A program made the translations under genes and the position numbers. From UBA1181 sp045639525 (GTDB lineage Bacteria > Bacteroidota > Bacteroidia > Bacteroidales > Paludibacteraceae): a stretch of 64,000 nucleotides of DNA. Location of the stretch: positions 1 to 64,000 of the forward strand of contig JAZUDI010000083.1 in NCBI GenBank assembly GCA_045639525.1, written 5' to 3'. Under the pieces are notes generated by a model. That model had not been told where the DNA came from and ran no database searches. It saw nothing but the letters and a program-made list of their open reading frames with translations. Positions within the stretch are counted from its first letter, which is position 1. Each line of letters starts with the position of its first letter. Positions 19,601 to 26,958 of this stretch are shown here, one piece after another.

Positions 19601-22130
19601 GGAAGGTATCGATGGTGGCGCCCAAGCAGAACTGCACGGTGTCTTGGTTGAGCACCTCTTTGCCGTTGTGCGTCATTTTCGGTTCCTTCATGTTCTCCAT
19701 GTTGATGACGATGTGAATTTCGTCGTTGCACAAGGATTCCTTGTTCCTACCGATGTATGGGGTGGCGTATAAAACAGAGACGGTATCGCTCTTGGTTACT
19801 TTGATGCAGCTGTCCTGTTCCCATTCTGGGTGAAGACCGAATAGATAATCGATGTGCGATACCTCGATTGGATTGCTGATGATCTTGTCCACCCTTGTAA
19901 AGATGAAGTCAACAACGTAGGCGCTGTCCACTTTGCAGATCTTATGCATATAGTTGAGCAACTCCACCTTGTTGTACCCCTCTAATTTCGCAGGGGCTTT
20001 CTCCCAGAATCTCTTAACGTCCAACCAGTTACAAGAATCGCTGTATAATATGTTGTTTGCGTTCCTTAGATCGCCGTGTTTTTTGATCGCAAGTTGGCAA
20101 AGGTCGATGATGCTATCTCGCTTCACCTTCATCCATCTGGCGCTATCCTCTTTGGCGATGGCTTCTAAATCGAAATTATGCTCTCTGAGCATGACGCTGT
20201 TGATGGTGTCGAATTTGATGCAATCATCTTCGCAGGCATCGATTCGAATGGTATCGGGTATTTCAATGCACTCGAACTTGAAGTTCATTCCTACTTTGGT
20301 AGGCTCGCCGTTGATGCCGCCGCCGCCACCGCCGCCGCCACCGCCGCCGCCAAGATCCATGTCGCCATCTCCGTTTCCGAAGCCGAATAGGTCAGAACAT
20401 GGGATCTTTTCTCTTTGCTCGAATTCGGAAGTGGGATTACTATAGGATTTTGCCACCTCTCCGCTAATGGCACCTGTGACAGAGACTTGGCTTTGGGAAA
20501 CCACCTCAGAACCTTCTCCTGTCAAAGCGCTTTGGGCTGCGTATGAGGCACTGTCCACACATGCGGTGAATGTGATGGTGATGATAGTGGTGTCGTTCAG
20601 TGTTTCTGGAATGAGCCCATTATATTGAAGTTTTATGTACTGTTCGGTAGGTGATTCTGCGGAGAACGCAGCTCCCTTTCTCTTTATGCAATTATCTATT
20701 TTGGCGGTTTTTCCTGGTGAGGTGAAGAATTCAGGTCTAAACCAACCATTTAGGGTGTCTCTTGTGTAGTAATAACTGTTGGTGCTTGTCGTAGGATCGC
20801 CGGAAGCGTTGATACCGAATGCGAATCCCTTCTCGTCCTTTAATGCCTCAAAAACAGCACCTGTCATGGAGAAGTTGGAAACTTCTGTGGTGTAATCGGG
20901 CAACTTGATGTCCAATTTGAAGTTGTTGAGGTTCTCGATGTATTTTCCTGTGTTGATGTCTATGGAGTATTCAATACAAGAGGGACTGACGACTTTCCCT
21001 TTTTGGACTGCCTCTACTTCTGTGGAGGGTACACCTGTGACTATGAGGATATCCGTAAGCAAGTGTTGCTCCACACCTCCTTTGAGTTTGAAGTGCAAAG
21101 CGTTCCCATCTTTGTCCAAAAATTTACCTTTTCCCTTGTTATCTATTTGGTTGTCAAGTCTTTGTATGAGTTGGTCGTAGCCTTTGGAGTAGGTTGTTGT
21201 GTCATCGGCGATAGCTAGATCAGAGCAACCTGTGTGTTGGAATACCACATTATCCATGCTGCTGACTACATTTTCTCCCTTGCCATCTATCAATCCGGCG
21301 TCTTTGTCGATATATAGGGGTGAGTCATCTTTTTTGGAGGTACCCGCACAAACGACACCAACCACAATGTCTCCAGCGCCATTGAATTGTTTGGCCAAAT
21401 CGACGCTCTCGACTAAGGGATCTCCCGGCTCTCCTCCCAAACCACCAGGCATGAAGGAGCAGAGTGGATAGTAGGCGATGTTCATCTTCTCTTTTCCCTT
21501 TTTCTGGTAGATGACGGTCAGTGTCCAACCTCCGAATTTTGTACTGATCTCTCCCTCCGTGTAGGAGTCGCAACTGCTTTGTAGATTGGCGACTGTAAAG
21601 GTGGTGCTACCAACTTGGTTATTGTTGATGGCGGTGTTGAAGAATGCGGTTAGATCGGCGTGGCAATTGTAGATTCCTTTGGCATCTGCGAATTTAACAT
21701 CGTCATTGATGAATGATGCGTTTGCCGTCACATTGGTGTAGGCGCCACTTGCTCCTAGTCTCACTTTGACACTTTTCCATTGGTCACCTATGCTTGCTCG
21801 GTCTTGGTCCAATATTTTTCCGCTCCAGGAGAGAACCGCTTTGAGAATACCGTCGCTTGGGCAAGGCATTTCCGGAAGGCATATTGGTGCGTTGTTGGCA
21901 TTGAAAATGGATGGATTGGATTCGTCTATGTTGATTGGAATAATTTTCTGTGTCGCTTCCGTCCTAAAGTCGTAGCCATGTTCCAAATTGAAATTGACGT
22001 TTCCAACCATGATGAAATCAGCCTCTCTTTCGACGACTTTGAAAGGCTCCATTTGGGCGTAAGCGGGAAGTGCTATGTTGAAAAGCATAGCTATCGCTAT
22101 GAACCTGATAATATTCTTAAACTTTGCCAT
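10611..22130 (-). CDS. Giant T9SS type B surface protein with Ig-like and PKD modules (SprB-like)
   Basis: At 3,839 residues this is the largest gene in the window. It has a signal peptide (ending LPAYAQ), a unique region of about 590 residues, a run of 12 glycines (about 594-605), roughly thirty Ig-like modules of 80-100 residues, each with a Cys near the start (CQG, CxGE) and one near the end (GCxDT), two PKD-type motifs (WDFGDS, WNFGDG), and a C-terminal CHU_C domain (IFDRVGTLI, GWDGTYKG, TLVRQ). Modules 1515-3285 repeat as groups of five. The architecture resembles gliding adhesins such as SprB. Binding to polysaccharide or other cells is inferred. The CHU_C domain lacks the usual PNGDGxND block. 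It is coupled to PorP/SprF. Confidence 0.9.
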   Translation of the reverse strand: MAKFKNIIRFIAIAMLFNIALPAYAQMEPFKVVEREADFIMVGNVNFNLEHGYDFRTEATQKIIPINIDESNPSIFNANNAPICLPEMPCPSDGILKAVLSWSGKILDQDRASIGDQWKSVKVRLGASGAYTNVTANASFINDDVKFADAKGIYNCHADLTAFFNTAINNNQVGSTTFTVANLQSSCDSYTEGEISTKFGGWTLTVIYQKKGKEKMNIAYYPLCSFMPGGLGGEPGDPLVESVDLAKQFNGAGDIVVGVVCAGTSKKDDSPLYIDKDAGLIDGKGENVVSSMDNVVFQHTGCSDLAIADDTTTYSKGYDQLIQRLDNQIDNKGKGKFLDKDGNALHFKLKGGVEQHLLTDILIVTGVPSTEVEAVQKGKVVSPSCIEYSIDINTGKYIENLNNFKLDIKLPDYTTEVSNFSMTGAVFEALKDEKGFAFGINASGDPTTSTNSYYYTRDTLNGWFRPEFFTSPGKTAKIDNCIKRKGAAFSAESPTEQYIKLQYNGLIPETLNDTTIITITFTACVDSASYAAQSALTGEGSEVVSQSQVSVTGAISGEVAKSYSNPTSEFEQREKIPCSDLFGFGNGDGDMDLGGGGGGGGGGGGINGEPTKVGMNFKFECIEIPDTIRIDACEDDCIKFDTINSVMLREHNFDLEAIAKEDSARWMKVKRDSIIDLCQLAIKKHGDLRNANNILYSDSCNWLDVKRFWEKAPAKLEGYNKVELLNYMHKICKVDSAYVVDFIFTRVDKIISNPIEVSHIDYLFGLHPEWEQDSCIKVTKSDTVSVLYATPYIGRNKESLCNDEIHIVINMENMKEPKMTHNGKEVLNQDTVQFCLGATIDTFLIKKKKPTYKIELTNHNDSYIKLFNDTIYKYVPEMTTDVAKVDVFTLVEKNNTGCAGDTFKLYIEVLNVEASKKPTVQEDTFSCLGRIGDSISIKIADLNGVDEMRRKGFDVRWLLKRDATIGDSTLRENVTEINVPVDSVGKFTYGAQYYYLGCSSDVDEVSVEVHELAGKVTQDSIKFCQYVEPKGIDILDFITKPLDTDTLYWFPTNKELINNPTFEEKDSMSLDRLLSLANFNECGEKQFIVRAKNIYGCFGDTSLIKINVICFDSTRSKFDKEGDSVLYCVGDEVKTIDQFIVKDRYPQEDGYVWEWFKDVNYAPTNTVKGPTPYAPDEISIYSNQPSNTTYYVTRKDSNNCVSHPAAFKVVVDNAISEMPLIDDPRALEYRNDTFVTLGFCKGVQAYPSNVLPLIPTLENYQLEWSEKNAHDVRCDTTVKKESDAHKNKFQQIPVNTDVVSKFYYCIRQSTVLGCKGPWKNVEIVINDSVREMPKVEDIILCQGKDSVQVKDYVQFNATESLGINYFDKNKKTIPITDSAYVLAKEAGKFTKVNNNNLYYVSLTNTKTLCEGKKVAVDVIINPKPKLPQMNEDTTVYLCANGDTVNLGKRVEAAIDPSDYNTRIVWTPNDTVITSGDISSLYKFYQQDSFTLCAGDPIEITVKVSNTIKYAPFGTKTFCYGESVSIRDTVNRLLRHNDNVIAKNGLKYNVFLLNGNSRGIEITKNVKSSKSRHKSDTIRYLINIYDEVSGCEKRDTATIIFHALPDAKVVEKIAACQDVAITLPTPTNQEFNYVWKRSAGDKIEGVPTLLTLSTDETITLTEENKLTGCQDTFKVKVTVFPTPANALVRDTVFCQSTPSKEVKAEIRTSDDAYNKETANFSLLWFNTAMESVENPLDMDTITMNELSKALSYTVRQRNNITQCFRDTTITVTLKKSPVLAMPDLKAVCEPDTISFAQQINKYLSENIAATNLANLTGLQFKYGKIVNGSQSALTKEQAEEITYTNDIDSVLYTYTITDVDNVCSASDSVFITINKKPLVPIIESGMDTIYFCQDDAPIAIGAEDMNEKRYPTRIYWGDYKSTQASDSLTISEHKGNYMAFAKNEATGCDSDLDTIHAVISYPIEFTKIVPQHLCYRDSLDLYGMVEKQVAQNKKNSKSDLRFTIFRMSGNVSLPTPIVKKVGSNKAINENDTTRYAIEIKDYVSGCEFHDTATVIFHGLPVIDKIQDIVVCQYQDTALPTPDKGYMYEWFRASNDMLINDPSHFNTDIKEYLYLKATEQFEEHRLSCHDSLNVYMDVQTIPTSAGVASDTFCQFSGEHLVKAEIRESKDNPRNDLSIQWIDETGNLVPNPINTDEVEVSGKSRALKYTIRQYNKITGCYKDTIVPFVVNKGLDLQMEDLKAVCQPEVIDFRGKVLDYLTTANTNISNVGNCDITFGKIVNLSESVLTDEEASNIAYTEGIDSMLYVYHVKDNVCESADSVYVTINKKPTTPVIEEGIDTIYFCASNQEMQLVATQENDKRNTKIFWGDYNSTTYGDTLSISGHTPVAKYTAFSKNILTGCTSGFDTIVAVVKDTIKVEPIGEAGTIVKCEGETIDLYELAYNSFKFNKAPTSSIKFSATENGYPISEDELRSVSRTSQDTSLYLFTVEDDVTGCNATNRLTLIYHKNPTFSIEGTEVLCEGENIELKATGEQRPVSFAWMFKESSTVINTTDAFLYRNITHDTTVVLIEKLSGTLCADTVSQFIKVNVAPTQLADTAIAMCQDTAAKKNELINMNRSNDEIQGYLIKWYDDSNALISGTEAIEVDKRNAATFKYQVETINKNTGCVSQRSNVVVTINPQITIGLDQPDTICQPFTYDLAGNLAATISGGTRPTYVNTTLNGTEITNDDAIAESGLYTVHYTDDNQCDAAKTISIQFFEQPGSPQLIGDTIVCQGSPTMKLTAKRVGTNSVNQTFEWKSAAETIVSDTLYLSTQNYGKTPYTLRAVDKKSQCFSEPVKFNFDIRESIGFSPIGLLEGCYGTTIDLAEKIKGAHNGSDEEKVLNYFFLTEANSLSAIETPERIAQSGRYVVKASETESGCARQDTVEVLFHDSLAITTKGTTVICQGEEINDLKALNADDYVWIRANGTRSNGAQFPYATSVQQSERFQIIGEKKVGSLFCKDSIYIDIIVNNNPTILPDTNIFLCQDTAGLPQSIARSVVAQENEKLTLIWKDAAGDTLFNGTDKATAPITEEGTTHYFVSQVNKETQCTNKAAEVTVNVLPQINIHFEDTTTCVPNSINLSHIASTAATAGKYTDDITVIAYELMSNGNATDVSDQADALTQEGTYRVRYQYESNGVTCQSENAIQLHFNKQPIRPAIADQNFCQKSGDHELVGKVNSTHVRLLWEDLSVYPSKVDTNTATVNTDIATQKMFLIRQIQDLSGCVSEADTAMITIYPAIESIDKDTAICFGEAVDLNQFAKGSYLGGTPKYTVSFKNADGQSFTADHVTKSNTYFAFYADSANVCRDTATFEIEVDKPIELSIEGTGLACTDQTVTLSVSGAEQYEWSNGEKGDQISITSEEAAIKQYTVEGRRLFHDIYCATDTTVSVEFRNAVTPRVLTFDTCAGNPVTIQDVILKNQVIETVDTIWNRTDEIRYSNLQQNLGKTGTYEIAVHNDEGCHAHHTLTVKMHQVDNLKVDRQANTYCYGSLANFSVSGENARSFEWNNLNDGTVKEGERYNEPITGNTDFMLIATEKELGCQDTILFSVEAYPFKEINVTGNANSCRDSIITLSVESVLTDILWDFGDSTTTDRTIHFVADYNRKIQLTGIDNHGCPVKKVINTDVVSLDDPVIEYERIEGTEYALSDDVNEIELREAIMPSNSDQYQYIWNFGDGHTWSEIGGQTISHQYNDTIIRSRRDILVNLTVEHEYGCKKSTSTILKIDPFIFVPNTMIADGEYIFMENYDLQIFDRVGTLIHQGRGWDGTYKGMPASEDTYFYALTYYEKGEKIIKTGFITLVRQ
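12280..17585 (-). repeat. Higher-order repeat: four tandem units of five Ig-like modules
   Basis: Within the giant protein, a five-module unit of 430-457 residues recurs in the same order. Units begin near residues 1515 (FCYGESVSI), 1972 (LCYRDSLDLYG), 2425 (KCEGETIDLYE) and 2855 (GCYGTTIDLAE), and a partial fifth begins near 3285 (ICFGEAVDLNQ). Module 1 ends in a form of IFHxLP. Module 4 often ends in NKKPxxP, and module 5 often carries a WGDY-like stretch. Units A and B are the most alike. Confidence 0.75.
20316..20351 (-). repeat. GGC/GGT microsatellite encoding poly-glycine
   Basis: Twelve consecutive glycine codons (ten GGC, two GGT on the minus strand) form an imperfect trinucleotide repeat between the N-terminal region and the Ig-like modules of the giant protein. 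It could act as a flexible hinge. Copy-number change would keep the frame. Confidence 0.9.
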
Positions 22131-22186
22131 GAGCGGTAAGTGATGGTTTTAAATAATAAAGTGTAATATCCCCTACAAAAACTGTG

Positions 22187-22194
22187 CAAATGTA
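22187..22194 (-). promoter_or_regulatory. -7 element TACATTTG of the giant surface-protein operon
   Basis: This exact TAnnTTTG match on the minus strand lies 57 bases before the ATG of the giant gene. The -33 half is not evident. The remaining divergent gap to rplU (22195-22365) is AT-rich and contains nothing else I recognise. Confidence 0.45.
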
Positions 22195-22365
22195 CTTATT
22201 TTTTGTCTTCTTTTTTGCCTTTTAGATTTAAATTTGGATGTATGTGGGGATATTCCGCCTATTTGATAAATTAAATCGTATATAAATTGAATGTGTTTAT
22301 AAATATCAAATTATTGATTTGTGGAAGTTTGTTGTTGAATGGTGGAAAAAATAGCGTGAAAGGTG

Positions 22366-22396
22366 TTGCGTAAAAGTGTTTAATGTTGTATCTTTG
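22366..22396 (+). promoter_or_regulatory. Promoter of rplU-rpmA
   Basis: TTG at 22366-22368, a 20-base spacer, then TATCTTTG at 22389-22396, which fits the Bacteroidota -33/-7 pattern. The predicted start near 22403 gives a leader of about 70 bases before rplU. Confidence 0.75.
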
Positions 22397-22473
22397 CGCA
22401 GTTTTTCCTTCGTGGTATAATAAGTGATCCAAAGGGATCCACCACCGGATGTAATTTTAAATAATTTTATACA

Positions 22474-22791
22474 ATGTACGCAATTGTAGAAATTCAAGGA
22501 CAACAGTTCAAGGTAGAAGAGAACATGAAGTTGTTCGTACACCACATGGCTGAGGCTGAGAGCGGAAAGCAAGTGGAGTTTGAGAAAGTTTTGTTGGTTG
22601 ACAACAACGGTACTGTAACAGTAGGTGCTCCAGTTATCTCTGGTGCTAAGGTTGTTGCAGAGGTTGTTTCTCCTCTTGTAAAGGGTGACAAGGTATTGGT
22701 ATTCCACAAGAAGAGAAGAAAGGGTTCTCGCAAGTTGAACGGTCATCGTCAACAATTCACTGAGTTGAAAATTAAAAACGTAGTTGCTTAA
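22474..22791 (+). CDS. rplU: 50S ribosomal protein L21
   Basis: This 105-residue protein has the full L21 pattern: MYAIVEIQGQQFKV at the start, the central VLLVDNNGTVTVGAP stretch, the basic FHKKRRKGSRKLNGHRQ segment, and a short tail. L21 binds 23S rRNA in the large subunit. The pairing with rpmA 18 bases downstream is the standard bacterial arrangement, and both share one promoter and one terminator. Confidence 0.98.
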   Translation: MYAIVEIQGQQFKVEENMKLFVHHMAEAESGKQVEFEKVLLVDNNGTVTVGAPVISGAKVVAEVVSPLVKGDKVLVFHKKRRKGSRKLNGHRQQFTELKIKNVVA

Positions 22792-22809
22792 CTTTAAAAA
22801 TTCAAGAAA

Positions 22810-23076
22810 ATGGCACACAAAAAAGGTGTTGGTAGTTCCAAGAACGGTCGTGAGTCAGCAAGTAAGCGACTCGGTGTTAAGATTTTCGGTGGTCAATTCG
22901 CAAAGGCTGGTAACATTTTGATTCGTCAACGTGGTACAGTTCACCACCCAGGTGAGAATGTTGGTATGGGTAAGGATCACACTTTGTTCGCATTGGTTGA
23001 CGGTGTGGTTGTATTTAGAAAGAAGAAGGACAATCGTTCTTATGTTTCTGTAAACCCAGTTGATGCTCAAAACTAA
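22810..23076 (+). CDS. rpmA: 50S ribosomal protein L27
   Basis: This 88-residue L27 begins MAHKKGVGSSKNGRES, with the family's basic N-terminus that reaches the peptidyl-transferase centre. The start has no N-terminal extension of the type processed in Firmicutes. RQRGTVHHPGENVGMGKDHT is the conserved core. It is the second gene of the rplU-rpmA operon and is closed by the terminator at 23098. Confidence 0.98.
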   Translation: MAHKKGVGSSKNGRESASKRLGVKIFGGQFAKAGNILIRQRGTVHHPGENVGMGKDHTLFALVDGVVVFRKKKDNRSYVSVNPVDAQN

Positions 23077-23097
23077 TATTTGAGTTTGATAGAGATT

Positions 23098-23135
23098 ATC
23101 GGGGGATCGAGCAATCGGTTCCCCGATTTTTTATT
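23098..23135 (+). terminator. Terminator after rpmA
   Basis: The stem ATCGGGG / CCCCGAT (23098-23104 and 23121-23127) is followed by TTTTTATTT on the plus strand. The tail overlaps the last codons of the convergent uvrB gene. Confidence 0.85.
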
Positions 23136-25155
23136 TCCTCTTCAGTAATTCTTTCTCCAATTTGACGATCTCGTCTCTGTATTGTGCCGCCTCCAGGAAT
23201 TCCAATCGTTTGGCGCACTCCTTCATCTTCTTCTTGGCTGTTTCGATGGCTCTCTCAAGGTCATTCTTTGAGAAGTGTTGCGGATCTTCCGCCGCATAAC
23301 GGTTGGCGGTTTGTCTCTCTTTTGCGTAATCTTTGCTGACAGGTTGGTTGCTTTCCGTGTTGGTGATACCCAATACCGCTTTGCTGTTCTTTCCGACGGC
23401 TTTGGGGGTGATGTTGTGTTCTTTGTTGTATTGCTGCTGTTTCTCCCTTCTTCGATTGGTCTCGTCGATGGTCAGTTGCATACTTCTTGTGATCTTGTCC
23501 GCATACATGATGACCAGTCCGTTCACATTTCTGGCTGCTCTTCCTGCGGTCTGTGTCAGGGCTCTATGGGAGCGGAGCATACCCTCCTTGTCTGCGTCTA
23601 GGATAGCCACCAAAGATACCTGAGGAAGGTCCAATCCCTCTCGCAATAGGTTGACGCCTACCAACACATCGAATAGTCCGTTACGAAGGTCCTCCATGAT
23701 TTTCACGCGCTCGAGTGTCTCCACATCCGAGTGGATGTAGTTGCTTCGTATGCCCATTTTGGTCAGGTAGGCTTGTAACTCCTCTGCCATACGTTTGGTG
23801 AGGGTAGTCACCAAGACGCGCTCATCCTTCTCCGCTCTGATTTGGATCTCTTCGATCAAGTCATCGATTTGGTTTTGTGATGGACGGACCTCTATGACAG
23901 GGTCGAGTAGTCCCGTTGGACGGATGATTTGTTCTACAAATACGCCTTCCGACTTTTGTAACTCGTAGTCGGCGGGGGTGGCGCTCACGTAAATGGCTTG
24001 CCCCACCATGCTTTCGAACTCCTCGAATTTTAGTGGTCTATTGTCCAAAGCGGAAGGCAGACGGAACCCGAAATCCACTAAGGTGCGTTTTCTGGATGAA
24101 TCGCCTCCGTACATCGCATGGATCTGCGGAATGGTGACATGGCTCTCGTCGATCACCAGAAGGAAATCTTTTGGGAAATAATCCAATAGGCAGAATGGCC
24201 GCATGCCTGGTTTCCTGCCGTCGAAATAGCGGGAGTAGTTCTCGATGCCGGAACAGTGCCCCAATTCGCGAATCATCTCCATGTCGTAGTTTACCCGTTC
24301 GTATAGCCTCTTCGCCTCGAACACCTTCCCGATGCTTTGGAAGTATTCCACTTGTGCCGTCAGATCGTCTCCTATCTCGATCAACGCTCTGTTGATGCGC
24401 TCAGGGGTGGTGACGAAGAGGTTGGCGGCGTAGATGTTAAACTCTTCGAAAGATTCTATGTGCATGCCATTTAACGGGTCGATTGACTCGATCTCTTCGA
24501 TCTCGTCTCCCCAAAAGTGAATACGGATAATGTAGTCCGCATAGGCGAGAAAAACATCCAGAGTGTCTCCTTTGACGCGGAAACGGCCGTGGTCCAACTC
24601 TATCTCGTTACGGATGTATAGGCTCTCCACCAGTTTTCTGATCAGCACGTTCATGCTGATCATTTGTCCTTGCTGGACATGAATCATTGTTTCGTGGAAA
24701 TCCTCCGGGTTGCCGATGCCATAGAGGCAGGAGACGGAAGAGACGATTACCACATCTCTTCTGCCTGATAGTAGGGCGGATGTGGCAGATAATCGAAGTT
24801 TCTCCAACTCGTCATTGATGGCGAGATCCTTCTCGATGTATGTGTCCGTGTTGGGGAGGTAGGCTTCCGGTTGGAAGTAATCATAGTAAGAAACGAAGTA
24901 TTCAACGGCGTTCTCCGGGAAGAACGCCTTGAATTCTCCGTATAGTTGCGCCGCCAATGTTTTGTTGTGACTCAATATCAAGGTGGGCTTGTTCACCTCC
25001 TTGATAACATTGGCAATGGTAAATGTCTTTCCTGATCCTGTTACGCCAAGTAGTGTCTGATGGTCGGTTCCGGATTGGACACCCTCCACCAACTCTTTGA
25101 TGGCTTGAGGTTGGTCTCCTGTCGGAGCGAATTCAGATACTAACTTGAAATCCAT
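23131..25155 (-). CDS. uvrB: Excinuclease ABC subunit B
   Basis: UvrB is the damage-verifying helicase-like subunit of nucleotide excision repair. The 674 residues match the family. Walker A GVTGSGKT is at 37-44, the aromatic beta-hairpin YYDYFQPEAYLP is near 92-103, and DESHVTIPQ, the SATP motif and the helicase motifs LLREGLDLP and QTAGRAARN are present. The C-terminal UVR domain (about 630-670) binds UvrC. A PspC-domain gene lies 3 bases upstream on the same strand, with pepD beyond, so the three may be read together. Confidence 0.97.
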   Translation of the reverse strand: MDFKLVSEFAPTGDQPQAIKELVEGVQSGTDHQTLLGVTGSGKTFTIANVIKEVNKPTLILSHNKTLAAQLYGEFKAFFPENAVEYFVSYYDYFQPEAYLPNTDTYIEKDLAINDELEKLRLSATSALLSGRRDVVIVSSVSCLYGIGNPEDFHETMIHVQQGQMISMNVLIRKLVESLYIRNEIELDHGRFRVKGDTLDVFLAYADYIIRIHFWGDEIEEIESIDPLNGMHIESFEEFNIYAANLFVTTPERINRALIEIGDDLTAQVEYFQSIGKVFEAKRLYERVNYDMEMIRELGHCSGIENYSRYFDGRKPGMRPFCLLDYFPKDFLLVIDESHVTIPQIHAMYGGDSSRKRTLVDFGFRLPSALDNRPLKFEEFESMVGQAIYVSATPADYELQKSEGVFVEQIIRPTGLLDPVIEVRPSQNQIDDLIEEIQIRAEKDERVLVTTLTKRMAEELQAYLTKMGIRSNYIHSDVETLERVKIMEDLRNGLFDVLVGVNLLREGLDLPQVSLVAILDADKEGMLRSHRALTQTAGRAARNVNGLVIMYADKITRSMQLTIDETNRRREKQQQYNKEHNITPKAVGKNSKAVLGITNTESNQPVSKDYAKERQTANRYAAEDPQHFSKNDLERAIETAKKKMKECAKRLEFLEAAQYRDEIVKLEKELLKRK

Positions 25156-25158
25156 AAA

Positions 25159-25341
25159 TTAGGAATTTTTCATGATGATGTAACAGACTGCATAAGCGAT
25201 CAAGCCGCCCAATCCTGCGCTGATAAGGGTGATTACAGCGTAAGCGATACGTGCGATAGTCACGTCGATATTCAAGTATTCAGCGATGCCTGCTACTACT
25301 CCGCAAACCATTTTGTTGCTTGATAAACTAAGTTTTGCCAT
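25159..25341 (-). CDS. PspC-domain small membrane protein
   Basis: A 60-residue protein that is essentially a bare PspC domain: basic N-terminus, VCGVVAGIAEYLNIDVTIARI, and one or two membrane segments (AYAVITLISAGLGGLIAYAVCYIIM). In Proteobacteria, PspC takes part in the envelope phage-shock response. In Bacteroidota these short stand-alone forms have no proven role. It sits 3 bases before uvrB and about 40 after pepD. Confidence 0.88.
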   Translation of the reverse strand: MAKLSLSSNKMVCGVVAGIAEYLNIDVTIARIAYAVITLISAGLGGLIAYAVCYIIMKNS

Positions 25342-25382
25342 ATTCTTTGAGTTTTAAATTTGTTATGAATCCTACTTGATGA

Positions 25383-26825
25383 TTATATATTCTCTAAGAT
25401 GTATACGAGATGCTTCCAATGTTTTTGAACGGTAGGAATCTCGCAACGTTCTGCAGGGGAGTGGTTGCCTATAATGGTAGGTCCGATGGAGATCATATCC
25501 ATTTCAGGGTATTTCTCTATGATCAGACCACATTCCAAACCTGCGTGGATAGCGCCTACGTGAGGCTTCTCTCCGAATAGCTTTTCGTATGATTCCGCCA
25601 CCAGTTTCTTGATGTCGGAGTTCAAGTTGGGTTTCCAACCAGGGTATCCGTCGCTATGGGTGACCTTTGCTCCCGCTAATGTGAATACCGCTTCCACACG
25701 GTCCTTTATGTCGTGCTTTTTGCTGTTGACGGAGCTGCGTTGGCTTGTGGCGACCACGATCTTTCCCTCCTTGTTTTTGATGGAGGCGAGGTTGGTGGAT
25801 GTTTCTGGCAAGTTTTCTAACTCCTTGCTCATCTCAATGACACCGTGAGGGCATGCATAAAGCGCATTGATCAAACGGCAGGAGCCCTCTTGCTCGTAAA
25901 CCGTCTCTGCCGATTCTGTGGATTCCAAATCGATGGTAAGCGCTTTCTCTGTAGGGAATTCCTCTTCCATGGTTTGGATGAAGTGGTTGAGGTCTACTCT
26001 GATCGCCTCTTTTTGGCTCCAATCTATGCAGATGGTGGCGTTTGCCTCTCTTGGAATGGCGTTATGAAGATTGCCGCCCTCTATGTCGCATAGGTAAAGA
26101 GGGAACTTCTTGGATTCTTGCCATAGAAATCTGGACAAGATCTTGATCGCATTTCCTCTTCCTTTATTGATGTCGTCGCCAGAGTGTCCACCTTGTAGCC
26201 CTTTGACATAAATCTTCAAAAAGAATGCGTTCTTGGGCGCTGGTACTCTTGGAATATCGAAATAGGCGACCGTGTCAATTCCGCCCGCACATCCGATACA
26301 GAATCGTCCGTCCTCTTCTGAGTCCAGATTGATGAGTTTTTTGGATTGGATCCAATTACCTTTCACGTGTTGAGCGCCGGTTAGACCACGCTCTTCATCA
26401 ACGGTGAAGAGACACTCGATAGGTCCATGTTGGATGGTGTCGGATGATAATACCGCCAACATAGCCGCTACGCCGATACCGTCGTCCGCACCCAATGTTG
26501 TGCCTTCCGCTTTGAGCCAGTCACCTTCAACGATGGTTTTGATCGGATCGTTGTCGAAGTCGTGCGCTGTGCCCGCATTTTTCTCACAAACCATGTCCAT
26601 ATGCGCTTGCAGTACCACGGATGGGGCATTCTCCCTTCCTTGGGCAGCGTTTTTTCTGATGAGGACGTTGCCTACCTCGTCAGATTCGGTTTGTAATCCG
26701 TGCGATTTTCCGAAATCTTGTAGGAATTTACCAATTCTTTCCTCTTTCCCTGACGGATGGGGGATGTCGCAAATTTTCTTGAATTGCGACCAGATCTCTT
26801 TGGGCTCTAACTCTTCTATCGTCAT
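25383..26825 (-). CDS. pepD: Aminoacyl-histidine dipeptidase (M20C family)
   Basis: A cytosolic zinc di/tripeptidase of about 480 residues. Metal-site motifs of the M20 clan are visible: LQAHMDMVCEK, TTLGADDGIGVA, TVDEERGLTGAQ, NLDSEEDG, and the C-terminal AIHAGLECG and SIGPTIIGNHSPAER. I place the start at ATG 26825 (MTIEELEPKEIW) rather than the upstream TTG at 26879. That TTG coincides with the -33 box of a good promoter, and the extra 18 residues look unlike the family. Confidence 0.94.
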   Translation of the reverse strand: MTIEELEPKEIWSQFKKICDIPHPSGKEERIGKFLQDFGKSHGLQTESDEVGNVLIRKNAAQGRENAPSVVLQAHMDMVCEKNAGTAHDFDNDPIKTIVEGDWLKAEGTTLGADDGIGVAAMLAVLSSDTIQHGPIECLFTVDEERGLTGAQHVKGNWIQSKKLINLDSEEDGRFCIGCAGGIDTVAYFDIPRVPAPKNAFFLKIYVKGLQGGHSGDDINKGRGNAIKILSRFLWQESKKFPLYLCDIEGGNLHNAIPREANATICIDWSQKEAIRVDLNHFIQTMEEEFPTEKALTIDLESTESAETVYEQEGSCRLINALYACPHGVIEMSKELENLPETSTNLASIKNKEGKIVVATSQRSSVNSKKHDIKDRVEAVFTLAGAKVTHSDGYPGWKPNLNSDIKKLVAESYEKLFGEKPHVGAIHAGLECGLIIEKYPEMDMISIGPTIIGNHSPAERCEIPTVQKHWKHLVYILENI

Positions 26826-26848
26826 CGTATCTCTTTTTATATTCTGTG

Positions 26849-26879
26849 TAAAGATAGTTTTTTGTATGGATGTAGGCAA
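26849..26879 (-). promoter_or_regulatory. Promoter of pepD
   Basis: On the minus strand, TTG (26879-26877), a 20-base spacer and TATCTTTA (26856-26849) make a near-consensus Bacteroidota promoter. It fixes the pepD start downstream at 26825. Confidence 0.7.
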
Positions 26880-26919
26880 TAAAAGAGCACCGAAAGATAG
26901 GTGGTTTTGTTAAACTAAA

Positions 26920-26958
26920 TAAAAAAAATAAGCTTGGAACCCAGGAAAAGTTCCAAGC
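26920..26958 (-). terminator. Intrinsic terminator of the candidate small RNA
   Basis: Stem GCTTGGAAC / GTTCCAAGC (loop 9) followed on the minus strand by TTATTTTTTTT. It lies upstream of the pepD promoter, so it ends a separate transcript. Confidence 0.85.

Noticed and set aside
22140..22365. Possible extra small gene between the giant protein and rplU
   Set aside because: No reading frame with coding character. Only promoter elements are evident.
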